DNA from: an uncultured Poribacteria bacterium
Lineage (GTDB): Bacteria > Poribacteria > WGA-4E > WGA-3G
DNA length: 64,000 nucleotides
Assembly (NCBI GenBank): GCA_951828385.1
Contig: OX639973.1
Span: 3,339,200-3,403,199 of the forward strand
Direction of reading: 5' to 3'
Below, one piece after another: positions 15,734 through 24,283 of the stretch (positions are counted from its first letter, which is position 1; the number at the start of each line of letters is the position of its first letter). A program made the position numbers and the translations under genes. The notes beneath the pieces were generated by a model, which did not search any database, was not told the DNA's origin, and was given only the letters and a program-made list of their open reading frames with translations.

Positions 15734-17137
15734 ATGGAACAAAAACCAAATGTCATCTTTGTTTTAACGGACGATCAAGGACCGTGGGCTGCGGGCTGCT
15801 GCGGTAATGATGAGGTACGGACTCCTTATCTCGATCAGTTGGCTTCAGAAGGCACCCGATTTCCGAATTTTTTCTGCACAAGTCCAGTCTGCTCACCGGC
15901 ACGCGCGAGTCTGATGACCGGACGTATTCCCTCAGCACACGGCGTACACGACTGGATCCGCGATGGAAACATGCCGCCAGACCCCGCCCGATACCTTGAA
16001 GGTTTGACGTGTTATACCGATGTCTTAGCCGACAATAACTACACAGTCGGATTGAGTGGTAAGTGGCACCTTGGCGATAGCTTGACACCACAACACGGGT
16101 TCAGTCATTGGTTTGCTCTGCTCACCGGGGGAAGCAAGTACAACGATGCGGATATGATTAGAGATGGACAGGTAGAAATGCAACCCGGTTACCTCACCGA
16201 CGTAATCACTGATGACGCATTGGATTTCATCTCGGCGAACAAAGAGGGACCGTTCTATCTCAGCGTTAACTATAATGCACCGCATACGCCGTTTACCGGA
16301 CACCCACAGGATATTGTTGACTCTTATGACGATTGCCCCTTCAAGACGTGTCCACAAGAGGCATTGCATCCGTGGGCTGTGCAAGGTGCAGCGGCGCACA
16401 TGGGTAACCGCGAATCGCTGAAAGGCTATTTCGCAGCGATAACGGCACTTGATTTAAATGTCGGGCGGATTCTGGATCGGCTTGCGGCGTTAGGCATCCG
16501 CGAGAATACGATCGTTGTCTTTAGTAGTGATAACGGGTATTCGTGTGGACATCACGGATTTTGGCATAAAGGCAACGGCACATTCCCGCTGAACATGTAT
16601 GAAAACTCCGTCAAGGTGCCGTTCATCGTCAGTCATCCGGGTAGCATTCCAGAGGGACGCGTCAGTGAAGCGATGGTAAGCCAATACGATTTCATGCCGA
16701 CACTTCTTGACTATCTCGGATTACCGGATCCGAATGACGACATGTCGCCCGGCAGAAGTTTTGTCCCTACGCTTTCTGGGGAGACGAACGACGCGAAAGA
16801 TGAGATCGTCGTCTATGATGAGTACGGTCCCGTCCGTATGATTCGGACACAGGAGTGGAAATATGTCCATCGGTATCCTTATGGGCCCCATGAGTTATAC
16901 GATCTTGTGAACGACCCCGGTGAACGGAAAAATCTGATAGATGACAAGTCTCAGAATGCCCGTATCGGTGACATGCGTCAACAGATGGGTGCGTGGTTTG
17001 AACGCTATGTGGTACCAGAGTTAGATGGTGCGAGATGCTCGGTCACCGGCGGCGGTCAAGCGGCAAAATTAGGAAAAGGAAATTACGGTGAAAATTCCTT
17101 CCATCCAAGATACGCGGCACCTCGACGAAATGTGTAG
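15734..17137 (+). CDS. Sulfatase (tandem copy 1, no leader)
   Basis: A 467-residue type I sulfatase. The formylglycine signature CSPARASLMTG starts at C53; VLTDDQ (11-16) supplies metal-binding Asp residues and SSDNGYSCGHHGFWHKG is the second metal/substrate region. The modified Cys requires a maturase not encoded here. Start at ATG 15734 with GGAGG at 15723-15727. It lacks a signal peptide, unlike its close duplicate 84 bases downstream. The substrate is unknown; the family cleaves sulfate esters of polysaccharides and small molecules. Confidence 0.88.
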   Translation: MEQKPNVIFVLTDDQGPWAAGCCGNDEVRTPYLDQLASEGTRFPNFFCTSPVCSPARASLMTGRIPSAHGVHDWIRDGNMPPDPARYLEGLTCYTDVLADNNYTVGLSGKWHLGDSLTPQHGFSHWFALLTGGSKYNDADMIRDGQVEMQPGYLTDVITDDALDFISANKEGPFYLSVNYNAPHTPFTGHPQDIVDSYDDCPFKTCPQEALHPWAVQGAAAHMGNRESLKGYFAAITALDLNVGRILDRLAALGIRENTIVVFSSDNGYSCGHHGFWHKGNGTFPLNMYENSVKVPFIVSHPGSIPEGRVSEAMVSQYDFMPTLLDYLGLPDPNDDMSPGRSFVPTLSGETNDAKDEIVVYDEYGPVRMIRTQEWKYVHRYPYGPHELYDLVNDPGERKNLIDDKSQNARIGDMRQQMGAWFERYVVPELDGARCSVTGGGQAAKLGKGNYGENSFHPRYAAPRRNV

Positions 17138-17221
17138 ACAACATATCTTCATCTGAATCCGATATGCTGGATTCTATACGGGCATTTAGCGTTGATTTAG
17201 TAACATCAAATGGAGGAAGGT

Positions 17222-18760
17222 ATGTTAGATCAGGTGAAAAACCAGAGCCCGACTATTTCGCGCCGGCGTTTTTTGAAGAACGTAGGCACGGGTACTGTTG
17301 CTGCAGCAGTTACGCCAGCTGTCTTTATCGGTGCAGAGAAAACAAGAGGACATCAAATGCAAAACCAACCCAATGTCATTTTTATTCTCACGGATGACCA
17401 AGGCCCCTGGGCTGCTGGTTGTTGCGGCAATGATGAAGTCCGCACACCTTTTGTTGATCAACTTGCTTTAGAGGGGACACGTTTTCCCAATTTTTTCTGT
17501 ACGACTCCCGTATGTTCACCGGCACGTGCAAGCCTGATGACTGGACGCATCCCTTCTGCACACGGCGTTCATGATTTTGTCCCTGTCGGAAATATACCGC
17601 CAAATCCGATACGTTATCTTGAGGGCCTTACCTGCTATACCGACGTACTCGCTGACAATGGCTACACTGTTGGACTCAGTGGTAAATGGCACCTTGGCGA
17701 TAGTTTCTCGCCACAACACGGGTTTAGCCACTGGTTCGCTATGCCCAGAGGAGGCAGCAAGTATAATAACGCAGATATGATCCGAAATGGGAGGGTAGAA
17801 ACGCAACCCGGCTACCTTACTGACGTAATTACCGATGATGCGTTAGACTTCATTTCTGCCAATAGTGAAACCCCGTTCTACCTTAGTGTCCACTATAATG
17901 CGCCGCATACCCCGTTTAATGGGCATCCGCAAGACATTGTGGATTCTTATGATGATTGCCCGTTCAAGACGTGTCCGCAGGAAGCATTGCACCCGTGGGC
18001 GGGACGAGGAACAGCGTCGCACATGGGCAATCGCGAGTCGTTGAAAGGTTATTTCGCAGCAATAACAGCACTTGATTTAAACGTTGGCAGAATTTTAGAG
18101 CGACTTTCTGAATTAAGCATCCGCGAAAATACTCTCATCGTTTTCAGTAGCGATAATGGATATTCGTGTGGACATCACGGATTTTGGCACAAAGGCAACG
18201 GTACATTCCCACTGAATATGTATGAGAATTCGGTTAAAGTGCCTTTTATCATGAGCCACCCCGGTAAGATACCAGAGGGACGCGTCAGCGAAGCGATGGT
18301 GAGTCAATACGATTTCATGCCGACACTTCTCGATTATCTCGGTCTACCGGATCCGAACGACGATATGTCACCTGGCAAAAGTTTTGTCCCAGCACTTACC
18401 AGAAAAACAGACGATGCTCAAGATGAGGTCGTTGTATTTGATGAATACGGTCCTGTCCGTATGATCCGAACACAAGAGTGGAAATATGTTCACCGCTATC
18501 CTTACGGACCACATGAGTTGTACGACTTAGCGAAAGACCCAAGCGAACGAAAAAATCTAATAGACGACAAATCGCAGAAAGCATTGATAAGCGATATGCG
18601 GAAACAGATGGGTGCGTGGTTTGAACGATACGTAGACCCACGATTAGACGGCACAAAATGTGCGGTTACCGGCAGAGGCCAAAAGGCAAAAATTGGAGAT
18701 GGGGTGTATGGTGAAGATGCCTTCAACCCAAGGAATACAAGTTATCGACAAAACAGATAG
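17222..18760 (+). CDS. Sulfatase (tandem copy 2, with TAT leader)
   Basis: A 512-residue sulfatase nearly colinear with the preceding gene. It carries a twin-arginine leader (SRRRFLKNVGTGTVAAAV, residues 13-30), so it is exported folded. CSPAR is at 98-102. From residue about 46 (MQNQPNVIF) onward the two copies align without large gaps. GGAGGAAGG at 17212-17220 fixes the ATG at 17222. Probably a local duplication in which one copy lost or the other gained a leader, giving cytoplasmic and exported forms. Confidence 0.9.
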   Translation: MLDQVKNQSPTISRRRFLKNVGTGTVAAAVTPAVFIGAEKTRGHQMQNQPNVIFILTDDQGPWAAGCCGNDEVRTPFVDQLALEGTRFPNFFCTTPVCSPARASLMTGRIPSAHGVHDFVPVGNIPPNPIRYLEGLTCYTDVLADNGYTVGLSGKWHLGDSFSPQHGFSHWFAMPRGGSKYNNADMIRNGRVETQPGYLTDVITDDALDFISANSETPFYLSVHYNAPHTPFNGHPQDIVDSYDDCPFKTCPQEALHPWAGRGTASHMGNRESLKGYFAAITALDLNVGRILERLSELSIRENTLIVFSSDNGYSCGHHGFWHKGNGTFPLNMYENSVKVPFIMSHPGKIPEGRVSEAMVSQYDFMPTLLDYLGLPDPNDDMSPGKSFVPALTRKTDDAQDEVVVFDEYGPVRMIRTQEWKYVHRYPYGPHELYDLAKDPSERKNLIDDKSQKALISDMRKQMGAWFERYVDPRLDGTKCAVTGRGQKAKIGDGVYGEDAFNPRNTSYRQNR

Positions 18761-18817
18761 GGTTGTCTGACTCAAATCTATGTAATTGTACCAAGAAAAA
18801 TCAAGATGGAAATATTT

Positions 18818-19036
18818 ATGACTACGAAACTTGAACATGCATTCACAGAAGCATCTAAACTCTCTTCGGAGGAACAAAATATTCTTGCAGAGTGGTTGCT
18901 TGCTGAATTGGCATCGGAAAAACGCTGGTCCAAACTTTTTGCCAATTCACAAGATATTTTGGCTACGTTGGGACAAAAAGCCCTTGATGAGCATCAAAAA
19001 GGCAAAACACAAGAATTAGATCCGGAGCAAATTTGA
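18818..19036 (+). CDS. Antitoxin-like protein of a type II pair
   Basis: A 72-residue acidic helical protein (EASKLSSEEQNILAEWLLAELASEKRW) resembling the antitoxin partners of RelE/ParE toxins. The ATG at 18818 is chosen with GGA seven bases upstream; an in-frame ATG at 18806 is the alternative. Its TGA overlaps the TTG of the downstream toxin gene, giving coupled translation. Confidence 0.7.
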   Translation: MTTKLEHAFTEASKLSSEEQNILAEWLLAELASEKRWSKLFANSQDILATLGQKALDEHQKGKTQELDPEQI

Positions 19037-19305
19037 ATTCAAAAACAACAAGTCGTTTCCGGGATATGCTTGCAACCTTGCCTCGTCAGATTCGGCAGAG
19101 TGCGCGGGAAACTTATACGCTTTTTAATCTAAATCCTAATCATCCGAGCTTACAGTTCAAAAAAGTCCATAATACGCGACCCATTTATTCGGTTCGCATA
19201 AATGTTGACTATCGAGCTGTAGGTGAAATAGATGGAAACGATATAATTTGGTTTTGGATTGGTCCCCATAGAGAATATGAAAAGCTGCTTAGGCGAATTC
19301 GATAA
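19033..19305 (+). CDS. RelE/ParE-superfamily toxin
   Basis: A 90-residue basic protein with the mRNA-interferase-type fold pattern: helices RFRDMLATLPRQIRQSARETY, then strands LQFKKVHNTRPIYSVRINVDYRAVGEID and DIIWFWIGPHREYEKLLRRI. The ending GPHREYEKL is typical of RelE/HigB-like toxins. TTG start overlapping the antitoxin stop (TTGA). Target (ribosome-bound mRNA or gyrase) not determinable. Confidence 0.75.
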   Translation: MNSKTTSRFRDMLATLPRQIRQSARETYTLFNLNPNHPSLQFKKVHNTRPIYSVRINVDYRAVGEIDGNDIIWFWIGPHREYEKLLRRIR

Positions 19306-19387
19306 CTCATTTTATTCTCCAACTAATTGTCGTAAAAGAATTGGAACTCAAGACTACCAAATTGTCAGGGCAATTTAGTTTTCTACG

Positions 19388-19416
19388 TTGACATCAGAAC
19401 AGACTTCGTGTATGCT
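19388..19416 (+). promoter_or_regulatory. Sigma-70-type promoter of the Uma2 gene
   Basis: TTGACA, 17 bp, TATGCT, 60 bases upstream of the ATG at 19476. Confidence 0.65.
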
Positions 19417-19475
19417 ATGTAACAGCAACTGAAACTACAAAGGACGCAGATTTTCTGTATGTTAGGGAGGAAATC

Positions 19476-20057
19476 ATGACTGCTATTGCTGTGCAAACCC
19501 AACTTACACCTGAGGAATACCTCGCTTGGGAACGCAAAGCACCCTTCAAAAATGAATATCTCAGCGGACAGATACTTGCGATGTCCGGGGCAAGCCTCGC
19601 GCATAATCTCATCACAGGCAATATATTTAATGGCTTGTACAACCAATTGATGGAACGGGAGTGCATCACCTTTACCGGCGAGATGCGCGTGAAGGCGAGG
19701 CCCATAACATCTTACTTCTATCCGGATGTTGCGGTCGTCTGTGATGAACCCCGTTTTGAAGATGATGTGTTTGACACACTCCTTAACCCAACTGTTGTCG
19801 TAGAGGTACTTTCCCGCTCAACTGCAGCTTATGACAAGGGAGAGAAATTCGAGTCCTATAAGCAGATCGCGTCCTTGCAAGAATATATCCTTGTTTCACA
19901 AGACAGGGTAAACGTTGAACGCCATTTTCGTTTAGGAACGCAGTGGAGAGCGATAGAATTTCAGGAGCTTGCAGACATCCTGTCCTTGGATTCAATTCGC
20001 TGCGAACTGCCTTTGGGGCACATCTACAGGCGCGTCAAATTTACGGATACGCCCTGA
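19476..20057 (+). CDS. Uma2-family (DUF820) putative restriction-fold nuclease
   Basis: A 193-residue protein of the Uma2 family, a PD-(D/E)XK-like fold. The core shows KNEYLSGQI, then YFYPDVAVVCDEP (metal-binding Asp) and TVVVEVLSRSTAAYDKGEKFESYKQI with the ExL and downstream K. TAGGGAGG precedes the ATG. Family members are highly multiplied in some bacteria and their natural role is unknown. Confidence 0.85.
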   Translation: MTAIAVQTQLTPEEYLAWERKAPFKNEYLSGQILAMSGASLAHNLITGNIFNGLYNQLMERECITFTGEMRVKARPITSYFYPDVAVVCDEPRFEDDVFDTLLNPTVVVEVLSRSTAAYDKGEKFESYKQIASLQEYILVSQDRVNVERHFRLGTQWRAIEFQELADILSLDSIRCELPLGHIYRRVKFTDTP

Positions 20058-20119
20058 TCCCACCGTAGACTTACTTATGAAGATTAAGAATTTAATCCGG
20101 TAATTTACTGGCGAAGTCC

Positions 20120-20147
20120 GGTGCGGTTCCAAACCGCACCTACCGGG
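20120..20147. repeat. Dispersed palindrome GGTGCGGTT...AACCGCACC
   Basis: A hairpin with 9-bp arms followed by TACCGGG, matching the arms of the inverted repeat at 121-336. The flank GGCTTGGAGGAACATAGAA also resembles the sequence after base 336. Confidence 0.55.
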
Positions 20148-20306
20148 CTTGGAGGAACATAGAATTACCCAAATATTTTATTAAACTTCATTTGTAGGTC
20201 CTATTTCTAACTTTAGGCTCCTAAAACTTAACTGAAGTAGCAGACGTTATGCAACTTGCAAGTTGTTTTTTACAGACTCCCGATGGTTATTGTTGAAAGG
20301 AACGAA

Positions 20307-21155
20307 ATGGCGAGCGCTTTTGCCCCCGGCAACATCTCGTGTGTTTTCAAGGTTATTCGGCACGCCGATCCGGCGCGTATGCACTCGCTCGGTATGGGTT
20401 TCACCGTTAAAGAAGGTGTAGAGGTTATAGTTTCTGAGTATCATGAGACGGAAGTGCTATTTAATGGAGAGCGCATCAATTTTCCGACAGTACGTGCTGT
20501 TGTCAACAGACTCATCCAAAACAGTGGTATCACAGGCATAAAGGTAGACATCACCGCTCCATTGCCGCTCGGCTGTGGTTTTGGACTCAGCGGTGCCGCA
20601 GCACTCGCAACCGCCTACGCGCTCAATGAACTCTTGACCCTACACAAAGACAGCGAAACACTCGCGATGACAGCGCACATCGCAGAAGTTGAGAATCGGA
20701 CCGGATTGGGCGATGTCTGTTCACAATATCACGGCGGTTGCCTTGTCAAATTGACAGAAGGGTCACCTTTAACGGCTGACAGACTACCGATTACGGCGCA
20801 GCCGATCTATTACCGTTACTTCGGACCTATTCAGACAAGCGAGGTACTTGGAAATAGAGAACAGACAACCCGCATCAATCGTGCAGCGGATGTTGCGTTG
20901 CGCAGATTGCAAACGCTTACCAGTGCCAAGCCGAATGCCGACCTCTTTAACGCCTGCTTCGCGGTCTCAAAACAGTTTTCGGTAGAGAGCGGTTTGCTGA
21001 GCGATACGCGGGTGATAGATACAATCGCAGGCATTGAGGCAGAAGGCGGCGTTGCGTCAATGATAATGTTAGGGAACGGTGTATTTAGCACACATTCTTT
21101 TGAAGACGCAGTGGAAACGAGACTCGTTCACAATCCAGCACGCCTCATCTCGTAA
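20307..21155 (+). CDS. Pantoate-kinase-like GHMP kinase (COG1829 type)
   Basis: A 282-residue GHMP-superfamily kinase. The opening SAFAPGNISCVF and the ATP-binding PLPLGCGFGLSGAA (85-98) followed by EVENRTGLGDVCSQYHGG match archaeal pantoate kinase (COG1829) better than homoserine or galactokinase. Archaeal pantoate kinase phosphorylates pantoate before phosphopantothenate synthesis; no partner synthetase is encoded here, so the reaction is inferred. GAAAGGA fixes the ATG at 20307. The next gene follows closely and may be co-transcribed. Confidence 0.75.
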   Translation: MASAFAPGNISCVFKVIRHADPARMHSLGMGFTVKEGVEVIVSEYHETEVLFNGERINFPTVRAVVNRLIQNSGITGIKVDITAPLPLGCGFGLSGAAALATAYALNELLTLHKDSETLAMTAHIAEVENRTGLGDVCSQYHGGCLVKLTEGSPLTADRLPITAQPIYYRYFGPIQTSEVLGNREQTTRINRAADVALRRLQTLTSAKPNADLFNACFAVSKQFSVESGLLSDTRVIDTIAGIEAEGGVASMIMLGNGVFSTHSFEDAVETRLVHNPARLIS

Positions 21156-21193
21156 GGGTGATGTTAGACCACTTCTCAGATGGAGTTCCAGTG

Positions 21194-23206
21194 ATGAAAA
21201 CCGCACTTCTTCTATCATTTTTTACAGTATCTATTGCCTTCGGTGCGGTTGAGATTGAGGATGTGAGGTTCGGGTTCAACGAGGGTTACAAGACAGGTAC
21301 ATGGGCACCTCTGACTATCACTATTGGGGGTCAAGATGCGTTTGCTACATCTATTGGCGTTCCCGGTCAACGGATAGCTGAAACCTATCTGGCAGTAGAA
21401 GTTAGGAGTTTTTCTTCAAGCACACCTACCCAACGGTATGCGACACCACTAACTGGATCACGACGGAAAAATTTCTATATCTATTGCCCGAAAAATGCTA
21501 CGGAACTTGTCATTGAACTCGTACCTGCCCCACAGTCAGGGAACACAGGGTCTCAGGACAAAGTGCGACGCGTGATGCAGGAGAGAGCTTTACCGACACC
21601 GCTTGCCCGCAAAGACTTCCTCATATTGGTGTTGGCACCGAGCGGTGATAAACTAAAACGATTTATTGACAAAAAGCAGTTAGAGGTTCATGATGATGCA
21701 CAGGTACATGTGGCGTACCGTTCAAACCCGACATTATTGCCACGCGACTGGATAGGTTATAGTGCAGTGGATGTTCTCGTTATTCGTGAGATAGTCCTGA
21801 GAGGTATCTCTAAGGCCCAACAAACAGCGATGCTTGATTGGGTACAACGTGGCGGCACGCTTATTGTCTCTGGTGGCAGTAACTATAAATATCTGCGCGA
21901 CAGTTTTATAGAACCGTTCCTTCCAGTCAAATTGAAAAAACCAGAACAAACAGAGAAGATTCCGGCTGTCTTACATGAACAACTCGGTTTTCGGAACTTC
22001 GGTAGCAACAGTAACCCGTTTGAACGCATCCCATTTTCTCCAAAATCTGGATGTGAAGTGCTTATCGGGACAGACGCTCAGATCTACGTCGCGAAGCGGA
22101 ACTTTGGAGACGGTCAGATCCTGTGCCTTGCGTTTGATTACAACGCCACGCCCTTTTCGGAACAACAAGTGGGTGAAACATTCTGGAGCGGATTACTGAG
22201 CAGACACGGTAAATCTCCGCGGCATATCACAGACCGGTATGCCCTTGCGCTCCAACATGAGGAGAAGATCTACCAACAATTTTTATCAACTTCTGTCAAA
22301 GCCGGATCGACTCAGGTGCCGCTCATTAAACTGCTGGCTATAGTTTTACCAATATATCTGCTGAGTTTTGGTGGTTTCTTATTTTACTTTGGGAGGTCTC
22401 TGAAGTTACGCGATCACGATCATCGCGATGGCGTGCTTCAGCAGAAGCGAAAGGCACGCTCCTATTGGATAGGAGGACTTCTCTTTGTTCTACTCTCATT
22501 GAGTACAATTGCAGTCGCGAGACATGTGTTGCCGAATAGCGTTACGGCGGATCAACTGTCAATTTTGTCAGTCTATCCTGATCGGAATCGTGCGCACTTG
22601 CAAAGCTACGTCTCCGTTAGGGCTACAGCACACGCTGAAACATCCATTGATTTCACAAAAGGGAACTTTATTCGTCATCAGGAAGCTGAGAGCCCTCAAA
22701 AGATTGGAACGTTGGTTCAGAATTCAAGTATTCAACTACGAGGCTTGCCCGTGGAGCCGTGGCATCCTACAACCTATGTGCAAGAAACCATTTTAGATGT
22801 TCAGGAACTTCCGCGTATCCTTGAAAACGCGTGGCACGTTACAGGTAAAGAGATGACTTACTTAGGCAACGTCACACTTGATAGTAGGGGCGAGGTCACC
22901 TCGTCCCTACCTCTGAAGTCACGCGATCGCGATCATCGCGATGGCGTGCTTCAGCCAACAGCAGGCCTCCGGCGGCGAGTAACACCTGCGTTGCCACCTG
23001 ATGAAGGTCTGCACGGCAGGCGGAAGTGGTTTGCACAAATCCTAAGACAGGAACAAGTGTTACGACATCTGGCGGAAGAGAGAGGTGCACAACCGGCGCC
23101 TTATCTGATCGGATGGACTTCTCACAACTTCACGGACACGGTAGTAACAGGAAACATTAACACAAACAGTGAAACTTTAGTGATTTTACCTATCACTGGG
23201 CTTTAA
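21194..23206 (+). CDS. Signal-peptide membrane protein with two in-frame palindromic insertions
   Basis: A 670-residue protein: signal peptide (1-20), large extracytoplasmic domain with a Rossmann-like glutamine-amidotransferase-type segment (LDWVQRGGTLIVSGG), then membrane helices near 380-402 and 424-446 and a C-terminal domain. Function unknown. The short loop between the two helices consists largely of 14 residues (LKLRDHDHRDGVLQ) encoded exactly by a 42-bp palindrome. A second near-identical copy (LKSRDRDHRDGVLQ) sits at residues 574-587, preceded by another 27-bp palindrome. The ATG at 21194 is chosen because it starts a proper signal peptide. Confidence 0.75.
   Translation: MKTALLLSFFTVSIAFGAVEIEDVRFGFNEGYKTGTWAPLTITIGGQDAFATSIGVPGQRIAETYLAVEVRSFSSSTPTQRYATPLTGSRRKNFYIYCPKNATELVIELVPAPQSGNTGSQDKVRRVMQERALPTPLARKDFLILVLAPSGDKLKRFIDKKQLEVHDDAQVHVAYRSNPTLLPRDWIGYSAVDVLVIREIVLRGISKAQQTAMLDWVQRGGTLIVSGGSNYKYLRDSFIEPFLPVKLKKPEQTEKIPAVLHEQLGFRNFGSNSNPFERIPFSPKSGCEVLIGTDAQIYVAKRNFGDGQILCLAFDYNATPFSEQQVGETFWSGLLSRHGKSPRHITDRYALALQHEEKIYQQFLSTSVKAGSTQVPLIKLLAIVLPIYLLSFGGFLFYFGRSLKLRDHDHRDGVLQQKRKARSYWIGGLLFVLLSLSTIAVARHVLPNSVTADQLSILSVYPDRNRAHLQSYVSVRATAHAETSIDFTKGNFIRHQEAESPQKIGTLVQNSSIQLRGLPVEPWHPTTYVQETILDVQELPRILENAWHVTGKEMTYLGNVTLDSRGEVTSSLPLKSRDRDHRDGVLQPTAGLRRRVTPALPPDEGLHGRRKWFAQILRQEQVLRHLAEERGAQPAPYLIGWTSHNFTDTVVTGNINTNSETLVILPITGL
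22400..22441. repeat. 42-bp palindromic element, copy 1 (inside a CDS)
   Basis: Begins CTGAAG and ends CTTCAG; the inner arms are TACGC/GCGTG and ATC-CGAT repeats. It occupies exactly 14 codons. Copies 2 (22913-22954) and 3 (25606-25647) have the same length. Confidence 0.8.
22884..22910. repeat. 27-bp palindrome abutting the 42-bp element
   Basis: GTAGGG-G-CGAGGT pairs with ACCTCG-T-CCCTAC around a central C. Nine codons long, two bases from the second 42-bp element, within the same coding sequence. Confidence 0.65.
22913..22954. repeat. 42-bp palindromic element, copy 2 (inside a CDS)
   Basis: Same ends and centre as copy 1, in the same reading frame, encoding LKSRDRDHRDGVLQ. Arms CTGAAG/CTTCAG, CACGC/GCGTG and ATCGCGAT twice about a central C. 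Confidence 0.8.
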
Positions 23207-23266
23207 AGAACAATGTGATTGCCGGATTAGATGCTCCTTGCGGTGCTTGTTAAACAGAGGTGGACC

Positions 23267-24202
23267 ATGGATGTGCTATCGCTCGGTATTTATGTCGTTG
23301 ATGTGCTCGGACGGCCGATAGATCAGTTCCCCGAAAAAGGCAAATTAGCACTCTTTGATGAACTCGAAATCCATACCGGAGGTTGTGCGAACAACACAGC
23401 TCTTGCGCTCGCGCGTTTGGGTATCTCTGCGGGTGCGATGGGTAAAATCGGCACTGATACTTTTGGCGATCTGATTCTGCAAACACTTACCGACAACGGC
23501 GTTGATGTGGCTGGCATGCGACAAGATGCCGACGTTAGTACATCGTTTACATTTGTCGCGATTGCTTCCGATGGCGAACGGACTTTCTATCACTACATCG
23601 GTGCGAACGGTGAGCTCTGTGAAGCAGACCTTAATTGGGAACTTATTAAAACCACCAAAATTTTGCATATCGCCGGTGCGCTTGTCATGCCACGTTTTGA
23701 CGGTGCGCCGATGGCAAACGTTCTCCGAGAAGCGAAAAGGCTGGGGATAACCACCTCGCTCGATACAGCATACGATGCCACCGGAAAATGGATGGAGACG
23801 TTAGCACCGTGTTTGCACCATGTAGATATCTTTATGCCAAGCATCGTTGAAGCGCAACAACTCACTGGTATGTCTGAATGCCGTGAAATCGCGCAATTTT
23901 TTCGGAATAACTACAATATCCAAACTATCGCCATTAAAATGGGTGAAAACGGCAGTTATATTTCCACACCAGAAACAGAACTCTCTGTGCCTGCATATCC
24001 GGTCAATACCGTTGACGCAACGGGTGCGGGTGACGCTTATGTTGCTGGATTTCTCGCTGGAACTATCATGGGTTGGGACCTAGAAGCGACTGCGAAATTG
24101 GCATCCGCGACTGGGGCAGCATGCGTCACTGCTATCGGGACTACTGCGGGGATCCAGAATCTTGAAGATACTCTAAAAATTAGCCATCAGAGGAGTGGTT
24201 AA
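23267..24202 (+). CDS. PfkB-family sugar kinase
   Basis: A 311-residue ribokinase-fold kinase. The substrate-binding GG (38-39, in HTGGCANNTA) and the C-terminal ATP/catalytic motif DATGAGDAYVAGF (250-262, catalytic D256) are intact. The substrate (ribose, fructose, nucleoside or other sugar) is not determinable. GAGG at 23257-23260 fixes the ATG at 23267; the longer frame from 23231 lacks a good site. Located between a membrane-protein gene and an ABC ATPase gene. Confidence 0.87.
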   Translation: MDVLSLGIYVVDVLGRPIDQFPEKGKLALFDELEIHTGGCANNTALALARLGISAGAMGKIGTDTFGDLILQTLTDNGVDVAGMRQDADVSTSFTFVAIASDGERTFYHYIGANGELCEADLNWELIKTTKILHIAGALVMPRFDGAPMANVLREAKRLGITTSLDTAYDATGKWMETLAPCLHHVDIFMPSIVEAQQLTGMSECREIAQFFRNNYNIQTIAIKMGENGSYISTPETELSVPAYPVNTVDATGAGDAYVAGFLAGTIMGWDLEATAKLASATGAACVTAIGTTAGIQNLEDTLKISHQRSG

Positions 24203-24276
24203 TGGCTTATGGTTAAGAGAAAGACTTTATCTATCAAGTTTCCCTCTTAACTAATAACTAACAACCAATAACCAAC
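24203..24276. repeat. Intergenic palindromic repeat (GTTAAGAG...CTCTTAAC family)
   Basis: GGTTAAGAG and CTCTTAAC arms with a trailing run of AACTAA/AACCAA units. One of six related spacers in the window (see 28255, 32128, 36550, 38149, 40814). Confidence 0.5.
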
Positions 24277-24283
24277 AAAAAAT

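Noticed and set aside
20055-20100. UGA at the end of the Uma2 gene (and those at 2186, 3502, 52828 and 62250) as further Sec codons
   Set aside because: Reading on gives only a few unrelated codons, with no conserved motif and no suitable hairpin.
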